DNA of 64,000 nucleotides from Gnetum montanum. Taxonomy: Eukaryota; Streptophyta; Gnetopsida; Gnetales; Gnetaceae. A model generated the notes under the pieces. It did not search any database. It saw only the letters and a program-made list of their open reading frames with translations, and was not told the DNA's origin. This document shows positions 23,401 to 35,800 of this stretch, in pieces. Positions within the stretch are counted from its first letter, which is position 1. Each line of letters starts with the position of its first letter. The stretch lies in NCBI GenBank assembly GCA_015680685.1, contig MNCI01029171.1:130354-194353 (forward strand), given 5' to 3'. The position numbers were made by a program, and so were the translations under genes.

Positions 23401-24845
23401 AACTTCCTTTATTGGTTGACACAGAATGGTAAGAAATCCATGAAAACACACATGCACCCAAGTAAACAGAAAGGCACAAAGATTACCAAATCCCTTTGAA
23501 GTCACACCTTGTTCAAACATTTGAATCCTTTCCAATTTTAAAAACTATCAAAGTCACAAATATTTTTATAGTTTTATTAATGAAAAAGGGACTGCATATT
23601 TCTAGAACAAGGAAAACCATAGAGTTTGTGGATGGATGGATGTTGTGGACTCATTGGTTGTTACATGAAAAGAAACCATGTCCTCATTATTAGTAACAAA
23701 ATTCAAAGCTAGAATCTAGACACTAACAATTAAATAACTAAATAGTACATGCCACCATCAAGTAACAAATGACCACTATGCTTGGCACTTATTAACAAAA
23801 AGTTAGAAAATCACATTAGAATAAAAGAGAATATAAAAGAAACTGTAAAATGTTTAAGAAATATCAAATGTACTAATGATGTTATAAAACAAAAATTAGA
23901 AAAGATTAATAACATAAAAAAAGAAGATGTAAAGTAAAGAATGTGTAAAACAAAAAGTTGCAAAACAAAAATGTGTAAAAAAAAAAGGTGAAAAAATGAC
24001 GAGTTGCTTATATAGTTAGTGTAGATGACCATCAACCCCATGATAGAGTTGAAAGGAGGAGATTTAAAATATTAAGCATGGTTGTCCATCCAATAAGGAA
24101 TTTGTTATATTTTTTGGCTTATGTTCATGGAAAGGTCTGACTTGTTATATGTTGACCAATTGTTTCTTATCTGGGCTTTCAAGTTTAAAGATCATCATGG
24201 TCCTAGAAAGAAAATTTTCATAAATTATATAAGGTCCTTTCCACAACGTTTGGAATTTAGTTCATTGAGGTACATGTGTGGGATTCTAGTAGAGAACCTT
24301 ATCTCCTGGTTGAAATTTAAGTTTCCTGATGTTAGGTCATGGCACTTTTTGTTGTATGCATTGTGCAACTCGTTGGATTAGAGGGCCACCAATCAATTTT
24401 TGTCTAGCAAATTGAGACTTATTAACCTTTCTTTTTTTGCTAGACTTAAGTTAAGGTTGAGGTCATAGGCTATTGAAAGTGTATGAAGCTTGAATTGAAT
24501 TGAAAGTATTGGTAATTTTCCATACACAAGCTCATAGGAAGAATAGCCTATTGGAAGTTTCCATGTTGAGTGGTAGGCCTAAAGGGCATTGTTGAGTTTT
24601 GTGCTCCAATCTTTCCTATATTTGCTAATAGTTATTGTTATAATCCTTGTGATTTCCCTATTGGTAACCTTAACTTGACCATTGGCTTGGGGGTGGTAGG
24701 GTGTTGTGAATTTATGTTTAACCCCCACGTGTTACATGAGCTTCCAAAAGGTAGTGCCTATCAAGTGAGTTCCACTATCAAAAATTAATGCACATGGCAC
24801 ACCAAACCTACTTATAACATTTTGTTGTACAAATTGACTAGTAGT

Positions 24846-26350
24846 TGAAACACCAAAAAATTATGAGCTTAGTACTTCTCCAACAAGAATCGAGCTAAGT
24901 CATGACGTTCCCCAGCATGACTAAAGCTTGAGGGCCCCACAGATAGCTTTAAGCAGAGTCGGACTCAACGAGGAGCAGTTCCTTGGGACACGCCGACGAC
25001 CACAACGACATCTACTATCAAACGTGGCAACTTTAGAGCTCAAGATACTTAGTCCTCACTAAGTATGCATTCTCAGCGTATACGCCCAATGTATACGCCC
25101 AGCAGATACAACGTATACACCCAACATATGCACCCAGCGTATACGCTCAGCGTACACAACCTCACATGTACACTCAGCATGTATGACTGACGTATAAGCC
25201 CGGTATGCAACCCCTGAAGACAGCATGGAAATAGCACTGCAGAGCAAGATTTTGTACAAAGTGTCAACTCACATGAATAAAGCAATCATCAAGTGTTGAC
25301 ATCATGCATTCTGGAGTCCATATGTTGAGCATGTACATCCTGCATGCCCAGCGTATACGCCCAGCATGCATTAATAGTGTATACGCCGAGTGTATACGCC
25401 TGGCATGTAGAAAGTGCGCGATCAGTGTGTAGCACAACGTAAACCAATCCAAGCTCTCCAGAGCCATGTCAGATCAAGGTCAACCAAGCTCAACATCTAC
25501 AGGCAGCATCTTCATGGCATTCGAATTCAAATATGAGGGTCAAACGACTTCTTTTGTTTCGATCAAGTCTGTACATCGAGGTCATACGTCCAACATGTAT
25601 ACGTTGGCGTGCAGCACACTGTATACTTGTAAAATTTCATTCTTTCGCACCCGATCAACGCGCCACATGTCACTCGACTCGAGAGTCCAGCACTCCACAG
25701 CCAATCATCCCCTCTCAAAACCCGAGTCCCACGTCTAAACTTGTATAAGAACCCTGATTTTTTACTAGATCAGGGTTGGAAATTTTGAGCAAACTAGAGA
25801 AAAAAAAAAGAGAACCAGAGATGTTGAGAATTCAGAGAGTAAAGTAGAGACCCTGTACACTGGACCTTAACCCTGCACGCTAAGCATACAACCTTCACAC
25901 TGTGCCTGTAGTTAAACTAGTACGTAATCATCCCTGCGCATCCACCAGGGCTCTTCATCCACCTTGTGTCAGATTCACAACTGCGTTAGACCAGTGCATT
26001 GTAACTTCCATTCTCACAATAACATTATCACATCTATTTTTTCTAAGATTTGTTATAGTTTTCTTTGGTAATTATTGCATGCTTATTAGTTATTTTCCTG
26101 TACGTTTATGCTCCTATACGTTTACACTCCATATTACATTAGTTACGCCGTTTACGTATAACCCAGTGTACAGTATATCAGTCTACATTCAGGGAAATCC
26201 TTGCCTGATCTGCATGCGGACCATTCAAGGCACTCTGCCTTCGTTAATTCCAGCTTGCCCTCAAGCGAAGGTAGCGTCTTCTGTGCGTGTCCAGGGATCT
26301 CCAGGTTTTTGTTTCATTCCAGTCGGAGACTGATGATTTCAGACAGTACA
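24846..26350 (+). mobile_element. 1505-bp solo LTR with GTAGT target duplication
   Basis: It starts TGAAACACCAAAAAATT and ends CAGACAGTACA. GTAGT flanks it at 24841-24845 and 26351-26355, and removing it restores the integrase of element C. The start TGAAACACC equals the LTR start of element A, suggesting a Tat-type relative. It contains arrays of a CAGCGTATACGCCC motif at 25070-25200 and 25345-25410. A CCAAT box (near 25701), TATAAG (25744-25749) and a hairpin follow. It could be the LTR of element B's family, since the same motif is amplified in B. Confidence 0.88.
25750..25777 (+). other. Hairpin just after the TATA box of the solo LTR
   Basis: AACCCTGAT (25750-25758) and ATCAGGGTT (25769-25777) are perfect complements around a 10-base loop. 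They lie at about the expected transcription start of the LTR, so they would be at the 5' end of the RNA. Confidence 0.5.
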
Positions 26351-27059
26351 GTAGTAGAAGATGTACACTCGGTGATAGCTACTACTTCTACCCATTTCAT
26401 ACAATAGTCAATAGCAACTATGATGTACACCTTTTTATTTAACATGGATTTGATGGAACCCATGAAATCAATGCCCTAGATGTTGAAGGGTTCCAATGGT
26501 TGAATCCATTGTCGAGGTCTCTCCATTCAAGTAGTCACTTCACCATCTCATTGGTAGCATTCACAAGAGTGGACATATTGATGAGCATCCCTGAAGATTG
26601 TTGGCCAATAGTACCCTTCCATCAGGGTCTTAATGACCATGTGTCTCCCAACATTGTGGCCTCTACAAGGACCTTCATGAGCATCTTGAAGAATGTGTAG
26701 TTGATTAGCATTAGGGACACACCAATGAACTAGGCCATTAGCACACACCTTGTAGAGGTATCTATTAATCTTCATGAAGAATTTTACCTAGTGAAGAAAC
26801 TGTTGTTTCTTCCAATGGTCCAACCCTTGTGGCATCTTTTGAATGGGAAGATAGGTGAAAATACCATCATATTATTTAGAATCATTGGGAAATTGTTTAG
26901 TTATAGCCCTAGCAAGAATTATTTCATTAGGAAACATATTAGATAGTGGGTTCTCCTTCTCTTTGTTGTTCCATTGTAACCGAGATAAATGATTCATGAC
27001 CACATTCTCAATTCCCTTTTAATCTACCATTGTGATAACCAAATTTCTACAAGATCACC

Positions 27060-28250
27060 AATCACCATATGACACAGGGGCTCACCATTGCTTATTCATT
27101 AGGAAGTGGATGGCACTATGGTGCATGTGCACAAATACTTTATATCCAAGCACATAGTGCCTAAACTTCTCTAGAGCAAACACCACTACCATTAGTTCTT
27201 TTTCTGTAGTGGCATAGTTCAATTGTGTGCACACAATGCTTCGGCTTGCATAGTGGATGTTTCTTATCATCCATTTGCATAAGCATAGCTCCCAAGGTAT
27301 AATTTGATGCATCTGTTATAACATGAAATGGTTTGGACCAATTAGGTGCTTATGGGATTGGAGTTTCTACAAGTTTCTCTTTCAACTGTTGCAATGCTTG
27401 TTCACATTTCATGGTCCAGAAAAATGGAGCATATTTATTTGTTAGCTCTACCAATGGCTTTGCAATCTTAGAGAAATTCTCTATGAATTGCCAATAGTAG
27501 CCAGTATGTCCAAGGAATGACCAAACATCTTTGACAGTTTCTAGTTGGTGGCTTATTCCTTGGATGATCCTTACTTTTTTGGGGTTAACCTCAATTCTTG
27601 CATGTGACATCTTTGCCCCAATACAATGCCTTCCTAGACCATTAGGTGAATCTTTTGCCTATTGAGCCTAATTTTTGTCTCAACACATCATTTTAATACT
27701 TGCTCAAGGCGGTCCAAGGCTTGCTCAAATGTAGCTCCATAGGTGGAGAAGTCAATGGAGAAGTCATCCATGAAGAGTTTCACACTACTACTAATTTGTA
27801 GTTGAAAAATGCTTAAGACTAAGCGTTGGAATGTAGCAGGGGCATTACACAAATAAAAAGGCATATTGTAATATGCAAAGGTTCACCAAGGACTCATGAA
27901 TGTTATCTTAGCCTAGTCCTCTAGCATGATTTAGATTTGGTTATAGCCACTATAACCATCCAGGAAACTATAGTAGCAATGCTTAGAGATTATGTCTAAT
28001 ACCTAATCAATAAATGATAATGAAAAATAATCCTTGAATGTTTCCATATTCAACAGCCGAAAATCAATGTAGACTTGCCACTTGCCATATTTCTTGGATA
28101 CAATAATGAGTGGACTAACCCACTTGCTATTCACAATGGGATAAATGAACCTCACCTTAAGAAGTTGTTCAATTTCTTCCTTGATGGTCTACTTTGGTTT
28201 AGGGATCAATCACCTTTGTGGCTATCTCATTGGCTTCATGATTGAATCAG
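27060..28250 (-). pseudogene. Reverse transcriptase and RNase H remnant of element C
   Basis: Motifs: FMDDFS (near 27770, the YVDD box variant), FLGHTGYYWQFIENFSKIAK and FFWTMKCEQALQQLKEKL (27350-27610, RT thumb). In RNase H, YASRSIVCTQLNYATTEKEL and VVFALEKFRHYVLGYK (27082-27312). Broken by stops and shifts. Confidence 0.75.
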
Positions 28251-28849
28251 TGTAGATGCAATGTTAGCATATCCTAGGATCAATCACTATGAGTTCAAGA
28301 TATGATCAAGCAAAGACTGTTGAACATTTTTCAATCGCTTTTAATAGCAATTTTTTTCTTCTAGAGAAAGATTTGCATTGATTATGATCAACTTCCCATT
28401 TTTTAAGAACACATATTCCATGCCAGTTGGTAGAGTTTTTAGTTCAAGGGGCTTTTGCTTGAGATTTTTAGGAATTTCCAACTCTCTCCAATAGGTATCA
28501 TCATTTGCATCATTAGAGAGTTGGTGATGACTTTGCTCTAGTTCATCCATGCCTACAATGTATGGGCATGTCAAGCTCTTAGTTGGTTTCATGTAAAGTG
28601 TGCTACTCTCAGAATCAGTAGTTAGCCACTAGTTGCCCTTGTATTTTGTGGTTGTTGTGTACAAACACTTTTGAATTTCTGCTTATGGTGCACACTACTT
28701 GCATATAGATATGGATGCTCATTTCACTGCCTAGAGTTTCTACACACAATTGCATCCTATATCATGATTCATGAAACTTGCTTTTTCTCGATCTTTTTGA
28801 ATGCATTTTCTTTGAATATTTCTAGGTAAAGATCTATTATGCCCATTCT

Positions 28850-29150
28850 TGCATCAATGTTGATTAGCCTTTCCTTTCCATGATGATTGGAAAGTCCCTT
28901 TTGTAGTTCTCCACTTTGATCACTAGGAAATCAGCATGATAAGATCACCCACAAACATTGATCACCATGTCTTCTACCAGTCCCAATGGAACATTGATAG
29001 ACTAGTCCACCAATTCTAATATGATATTGCTCTTCTTGAGAGGAGGTAGGTTCCATGTAGTATACATCTCATGGAAAATTAGATTGATGTTAGAGCCTAA
29101 GTCGAGAAGAGATTTACATGGTTCATTCTTAGCAATCTACAAATAAATCA
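28850..29150 (-). pseudogene. Aspartic protease remnant of element C
   Basis: Minus-strand translation gives LGSNINLIFHEMYTTWNLPP, SNIILELVDQSINVPLGLVE and DFLVIKVENYKRDFP, matching Athila-type protease (DLGA/S-x-INLM … L.LAD.S…GVVEDV … DF.VL). Stops are present. Confidence 0.55.
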
Positions 29151-29899
29151 GAGGACTTCTAGGATCTGCTAATTTCCTGGAAAGGTTTCTATCATGGATC
29201 TAATTAGATACAGTGTGAGTAAGCATCATAGTATGGATCTTGGATGATGTTTAGTCTAAAGGGAACTTGAAGGAATTTGATACAAAGGAAGATGAAGGAA
29301 CAGGGTTGTCAACCATAGGTGTATTTGAGGGCTTAGGTAGACTACATGGTCAAAAGAAAGGTCTTTTTTTTTAATCAAGTATCTAAACCACTTGGTTGAT
29401 GAACCAGTTGTATATTAACAGACCTAGTAGCATTGTGTTGTTGTGATTAAGTTGGTAGTTTATCCTACATAGGTGGAGTAGGTGGTAGCTATGCTAAGGG
29501 AGGAGGAAGAGCTATAGGAATAGGAGGAGGATAAGGGTAAGAGGTGGTATCCCTTCGTACATGTGGAGAATGAGTTTGATAATAATCATAAGGGTGGTAG
29601 TGATATTGGAAAGTAGAAACATGATTAGAGGAGTCACGTTGAGATAAGGGTTGTTGAACATAGTACCCATATGGATCAAGTTGTCTATAAGGGTATTGTT
29701 GCCTTGGTGGTGCTAGTGCCCATGACTTTGGTTACTGCCACTATTGATATTGCTCATATTGTTACAATGGAGTTCCACTTGGATGATATTGTTGTTGTTG
29801 GTGGAATTTCCTAGAATTACCTTGAGGATAAGGTAATCTTCTAGATGTTTACCTTTATGTTAGTCATGTATTCAAAGCATACACTCCAGATTCTTATAA

Positions 29900-31270
29900 G
29901 TGTAACACTAAGGGGTAACATCCCTTAGGATGTTCATACTGGTAGATCTCATGTCCACCACCATCATCTGATTCAATTTTTGCAACTTCTTCTATTACAA
30001 CAATCTTGCCCTTACCTCTTTGATAGACATGTTCAATTTCCTTATGCCTCTTGCACTCACGATCACTACCTCATTCTTTGGACTCTTCAACAATTTTTAG
30101 GATAGCTTGAAATCTACTATCCATGGAGTCTAATAACTAATTAACCTTGGTCGTAATTTTAGTTTGAAATTTTTGAAGTGACAAGGCTTTCCTACTCACC
30201 ACCTCATCAAGCATTGATTCTTCCTCACTATCACAAAATCAAACCTTCCTCTTGCAAATGGAAGGATCGTGATTATATTATTCTGCACTTTCTTATTTTC
30301 TTAATTCACCTTCCTCTTTGGATATGATGGACACTTAATTCGAACAATCCCCCTTGGGCATAGATGCTAAGGATTCTCCTCATTTTAGATCGAAGCCCAT
30401 CTACAATGTGGTGAAGTTGATCCAATTGAGAATAACCATAGCTAGGACATTTGTGCATTAAGGAATAGTATTGGATAATGGTGGCATCCAAGGGTTCGCG
30501 TGTTCTTTGTTTCCATCCTTAGATATAACTTCTTAAGTTGGACACTGTGGAGAATGTTTGATATTTTTCATTGAATAATTCAAGCATTGTATTCCATCGT
30601 CTGATAGATTCTAGTTCTAAGGACTAGTGCTAGTTTTTTGCTTCTTTAATGAGTATCCATGGGAATAGTTAAGCTTTTGCCACTCATTCTCTATATTTTG
30701 CAAGGCACGTGCATCTTGAAAAGCTTAAAGATGGTTATGCAAATTTGAGTTATATCCCCCTTCGAATCAATGGATATTGTTCATGTCTAGTCTTTTGATC
30801 TAACTATCTTTCACATACCTTGTTGGAATTCGTACTACCTCTGTGATGTTTAGCATACTCTAAGTAGTAAGCAAAGGCTCATCAAGGTCTTGATTTTGAT
30901 GCCTTCAATGCTCTCTACTACCCCTTCATTCATAGTGTTGTATCTCTCTTGAATGCTCATGCCCTTGGTCTTGTCTTTCCCAATGGTCCCTTCAATCATT
31001 TCGGTCCCATCGATTACCTCCATCATGATCTTGCCCCCTACGATTGTGATCAGAGCCAAAAGATGAAGAGGATGATGATGATGGTGAAGAGGAAGGAGGA
31101 CTAGCATCATCATGGTGCTTGATACCACCTCTTTGATGATCGTGATCACAATCATGATCTTGTTTCTCATCCACATCCCTAACTTGACTTTCCTGTTTAG
31201 ATCCTTCTTTGTCATTGGATCCATTCTTGCTAGAACTAGGATTGTGAATCATGGACTGCAAGTTCTAGTT
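29900..31270 (-). pseudogene. gag remnant of element C
   Basis: Open pieces include 30306-30491, with CPSYGYSQLDQLHHIVDGL and AQGGLFE. These match the Athila gag pattern 'CP.HG…FY.GL…D..AGG'. A Ser/Asp/His-rich stretch occupies 30992-31261. Many stops and shifts lie between the pieces. Elements D and E carry the same region near 36700-38300 and 44500-46990. Confidence 0.55.
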
Positions 31271-31873
31271 TTGACCTCTATCACTGAAGTTAAAGAGAGA
31301 GATTTCACTAAATGGAAAACTCTTAGAGAAGGGATTTCCACCATCTTTTTAGTGCAACAAGAATGGGAAATCATTAAATCCTTTTTCCTTCACAGATTCC
31401 TAATGTAGTTCTAATTGGGGATCCCTGAGATGTTGTGCCTCAGTGGGATGATAATCCCTAGCATCACTATCCTGCACCACGTACTTTCCATGAAGTCCTT
31501 AGAGACCCCGTCATATAAGCATTTGTTGGAGCATTATAGGAATGGATTAATTAGGTAGCAACACAATGTTGCCCTCCATGTCACGCCACTACAACTATTC
31601 ATTCTAGTGTAGGATGAACGTGAATTTGGTACATACTCATCAGGATGAGCATATACCACTTAGTCTTTTTGAGGCACTAGCAAATGTACTTCATCAGACT
31701 TGGATGGAGAATTGCACCTGTGAGAAGAGGAAATTTTATGTTAGAAAAATAAAAATGTATTGTGCTTCTTAAAATTGTTATAGTAATCTTAAGATGTGAT
31801 ATGACTCTAAGTTTCATTCCAATGATTTGAATAATTTTCACTAAGTCCTAGATAGCACATGAAACAACCAAAA

Positions 31874-31893
31874 GGTCCCTATTAATGGTGTCA
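31874..31893 (-). other. Primer binding site of element C (tRNA-Asp type, decayed)
   Basis: The plus strand TCCCTATTAATGGTGTCA compares with the plant tRNA-Asp 3' end TCCCCGGCAACGGCGCCA. Differences are six transitions and one transversion. It lies one base from the LTR start at 31895. Athila elements commonly use this tRNA. Confidence 0.6.
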
Positions 31894-31894
31894 A

Positions 31895-32868
31895 TGATGA
31901 GCAGCGGGGTACCTCTACACCTAACCATATGAATCACTAAGGCATTTACATGCGATCTAGTCAAATTCCATGGACCTATAGTTCTCTAGTAAACTTATTC
32001 TCTAGGAAGTGAAATAGGCATTGCAAATATTTGTTGTCTTCCCAACCACACTTGTGAAGCTCAAGGATATGGTTTTAAGTATAATTGAGGTACATGATTT
32101 TTATCATTTTATGTTTTATAAATTTAATCACCTACAACAAGAATGAAAGGTAAAGTAACTTAAGATCTAATTTATCTACTGCCTAGCTAACCTAACATAA
32201 GTACCCATTTCCACTTTCTAAACACATCCCGAACACATATAGTGTTGTTGGGATACCAAACATTAAGCATTTTTAGGTTACTAAGTGCTACACGTGTGCT
32301 TGAGGTGGTCATGCTCATGTTGATTAATAACTAGAAATTAATTTCTTAATTAAAGTGCATTAAAGTGAAGTGCATGAAAATAAAGTGCATGAATATTAAA
32401 TGCATCAAAGAAACATTAATCTATTCTCAATTATGCAAGGGTCATCAAAAGGGTTCATTCTTATTCCCATCACACTACTGTGCTTAGGTACATTAGTGCT
32501 CAAATAGATTTCTGTACACACTCAAACTTCTACTACGGGCACTCAAAAAATATTCTAACTTTGGATAAAAAAATTGCAAGAGCTTCGCTATCTATGACAA
32601 AAACTAATGAAGAACCATATGAAAATTGTAAGCGTGAGCACTATATTTATGTGTTGTCATATACCCTGCAATATCATATATTCAACATCACCTCTTGGGC
32701 TCCAATATCGAGTATCTGATATCGAGGCTCCAATATCAAAGCCAATCAAAACATGATTCATCATCATGCAATGACATTCTTCTTATTAATGGTCATTGTT
32801 AGAAATGATAAGGATTTGATGAGAATACCCATAAAGCTCAAGAGGGTAGGCAAGTACAAAAAGTGACA
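31895..32868 (-). repeat. LTR shared by elements C and D (right edge provisional)
   Basis: It starts TGATGAGCAG on the plus strand, next to the primer binding site of C on the left. It ends AAGTGACA, next to a polypurine-like tract of D (minus TTTAAGGGGAAT) on the right. One LTR therefore serves as 5' LTR of C and 3' LTR of D. The right edge is less certain because the other family members differ there. Confidence 0.65.
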
Positions 32869-35800
32869 ATTCCCCTTAAAGGAACATCCTTATTTATTCC
32901 ACTTCCAAGTCCATGAAGTATTAAGGTCATAGACTCTTTTATAAGTTGTAATTAAGAAAGGACCTCATGCTTCCTAGACGAAAGAACATCATAGAGTTAA
33001 GTGGAATGGATGGATGATGTGAGCTCACTCCTTGATACCATAAGAAAATCAATGTTCCATTAATCGATGTCATAATTCAAAGATGAAATCCAATTATTAA
33101 GCAGTCAATTTAGCCATGAAATATAGTTCAATTAAACTTCCAATAACTAGAAACTGTATCAAGCACCAAAGTCTTAATGGCAATAAATAATAAAGACGAA
33201 AACACATGTAAGAAAATTGAATCTAAATAAATTTATAAGATAAATTGCAAAATACTCAAGAAAATGGAAATTTTATAAAACATAGTGTAATTTTTTTAAA
33301 AAAAAATTAGGAGCTATCATGAAATGTTAGCATAGTTGGCCATCTCCCTTCTAATTGAGTTGGAAGGAGGAGATCTGAAAAATAGAATGAGCTTAGCCAT
33401 TAGTTGATGTGTCATTGTCACTAGTTACTCATAAGTCTAGAAAAGGTTTGACTTATTACATGTTGACCAATAACCATTTGTCTAGGCTGGTAGGATGGTA
33501 AATTATCATGGCCCTAGATAGAAAAGTTACATGGATAATATTAGGTTTATCCCATATTGTTTGGAATTTTGTAAGTTGAGGTACATGCATGAGGTTCTAG
33601 TAAAGAACCTTATCTCCTAGTTGAAATTTAACTTTTCTTATTTTGAGGTCATGATGTTTTTTGTTGTGTAACTTGTGTACTTCATTCAAGGATAGAACTA
33701 CTAACCAATTTTTTTCTAAAATCTTTAAGTTCATTAATCTTTCTCTTTGGGCTAGACTCAATCAATGTCAAGTTTATAGAGCTTTATTTGGATAGAAAGA
33801 GTTGGGAATTTTTCATACACTAACTCATAGGGGGAATTACCAATGATCGATAATTCCAAAGAGCATCATTAAGTTTGGTGCTCTAGTCCTTTCTAGACTT
33901 ACTAACTATGCATGTTAGTATCTTTATTATTTCCCTAATAAAGACTTCTACTTGACTGTTGGCTTGAGGGTGGTATGGAGTTGTGAGTTTGTGCTCTAGC
34001 CCTAAGCATTGCATGAGTGTCTGAAAAGTGGCACCTATAAAAGGTGTTTCATTATTAGAAATTAGTGCCCTTGGTACATGAAACCTATTTACCACATTTT
34101 TTTATACAAACCATGCTACCATAGAGAATGAATTGTCGATGACAGCAGTGGCTTTAGCCCACTTAGTACAATAGTCAACAACAATGATGATATACACTTT
34201 TCCATTGGACATAAGATTGATGGGCCCCATAAAGTCAATGTTCCAAAGATCGAAAGGTTCTAGTGGTTGAATCCATTTTTGGGCCGTTCCATTCATGTAG
34301 TCATTACTCCATCTCTTTGGCATCTGTCACATGAACAGAAGAAGTGATGGACATCCTTGAAGATTATTGGCTAGTAATACCCTACAATGAGGATTTTAAT
34401 GGCCTTTCTCCTTCCAGCATAGTGGCCCTCACAAGGACCTTCATGAGCATCTTGAAAGACTTGAAGTTGATGATCAATATTAGGTACACACCATTGTACC
34501 AACTTATGCATAACTCTTGTAGAGGTTACCCTTGATTTCCATGTAATGCCTTCTTAGAGCATCAAATGGCTCTTTTGCCAATTAAGCCTTAAATTGGTCT
34601 CCACACATATATAAATTACTTACTAAAGGTGGTCCAAGGCTTGCTCAAATGTAGCCCCATAGGTAGAGAAGTCATCCATGAAGACTTTTACCCTAATACC
34701 AATTTTTTGTTGAAAGATGCTAAGGACCAATTGTTGGAATGTAGCAGGGGCATTACATAGGCCAAAGGGCATCTTCCTATATGCAAAAGTCCCTCAAGGA
34801 TTTATGAATGTAGTCTTAGCCTAGTCCTTTAGTGCTATTTGGATTTGGTTATAACCACTGTAATCATCTAAGAAGCTGTAATAGTAATGCCTTGCTATGG
34901 TGTCCAAGACCTAGTCCACAAATGGTAATAGAAAGTGATCCTTGTATCTTATCATGTTAAACAATTGAAAGTCTATGCAAACTCTTCATTTTTCTCCTTT
35001 TTTTATAATAATAATGAATGGGCTAATTCTCTCACTATCCACAATTGGATAGATGAACCTAGCTTTAAGGAGTTGCTCATTCTTCCCTTTGACAATCTAC
35101 TTGAGCTTAGGATTCAATCATTATTGTGGTTGCCTCTTTATCTTGATGAAGGATTTTTTCTAGATGTAGTGTTGGCATATTCGAGGATCTATCCCTGTAA
35201 GCTCATAATATGACCAAGGAAAGACTGTTGGCCATTTTTTCTCCACTTTCAACAATTTCTATTTTTTCTCAAGAGTAAGTTTGACATTAATGATCATTAG
35301 CTTGCCATTATTGAGAAAAGCATATTCCATGCTTACTAGTAGAGCCTTTAATTTAAGGGGCTATTGCTTGAAGTTATCCAAGATATCCAACTCTTCCTAA
35401 TCCATTCCACTTTTACACATTGAATACTTGGAGATACAATTCCTTCATTTTTTCCATGCTTTCCACGTAGGTGCTAGTAAGGTTCTTAGATAGTTTTGCA
35501 CATTTTTAATTCAATTTGATCATCAATTATCAGCCAATGGGTACATTCTTGTCTTGTGACTACTACATAGAAACATCTTTGTATCACTATTGTTTCACCA
35601 CACTGATTACATGCTTGAAGTGATGTCTCTTTGATGGTCCATAGTCTCTACATGTAATGGCACCCTATCTCACTATATGTGATGCATGGAACTATCCCTT
35701 TATTAACTTTTCCAAATTCATTTTCCCTGGAAATTCTCAAGAAAAGGTTTGGAATCACCATTCTAAAATTAATTATTCTTAACCATGTCCTTATCATAAT

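Larger units (their letters stand above)
24065..26780 (-). pseudogene. Integrase remnant of element C, split by a solo LTR
   Basis: The HHCC zinc region (HEGPCRGHNVGRHMVIKTL … YWPTIF … CECYQ) lies at 26548-26775. The core begins near 26400 and is broken at 26351. It resumes at 24845 with FGVPCALIFDSGTHLIGTTF and TPYHPQANGQVKVTNRE. In the latter the catalytic Glu is Lys. A GPY module (LWKGPYIIYEN) lies near 24235. The frame ends about 24065. Confidence 0.8.
23486..31894 (-). mobile_element. Element C: decayed Athila-like Ty3/Gypsy element (internal part)
   Basis: On the minus strand, from the primer binding site at 31874-31893, come gag, protease, reverse transcriptase, RNase H and integrase, ending near 24065. 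An untranslated tail and a polypurine-like AAAGGGATT follow near 23486-23495. The integrase is interrupted by a 1505-bp solo LTR. Its 5' LTR is 31895-32868. The 3' LTR cannot be recognised; repeat F sequence lies where it should be. Coding parts are full of stops, and CpG is almost absent. Confidence 0.75.

Noticed and set aside
30850-31224. Histidine-rich minus-strand frame
   Set aside because: Out-of-frame reading of the Ser/Asp/His-rich gag region of element C; the low-complexity tract is open in several frames.
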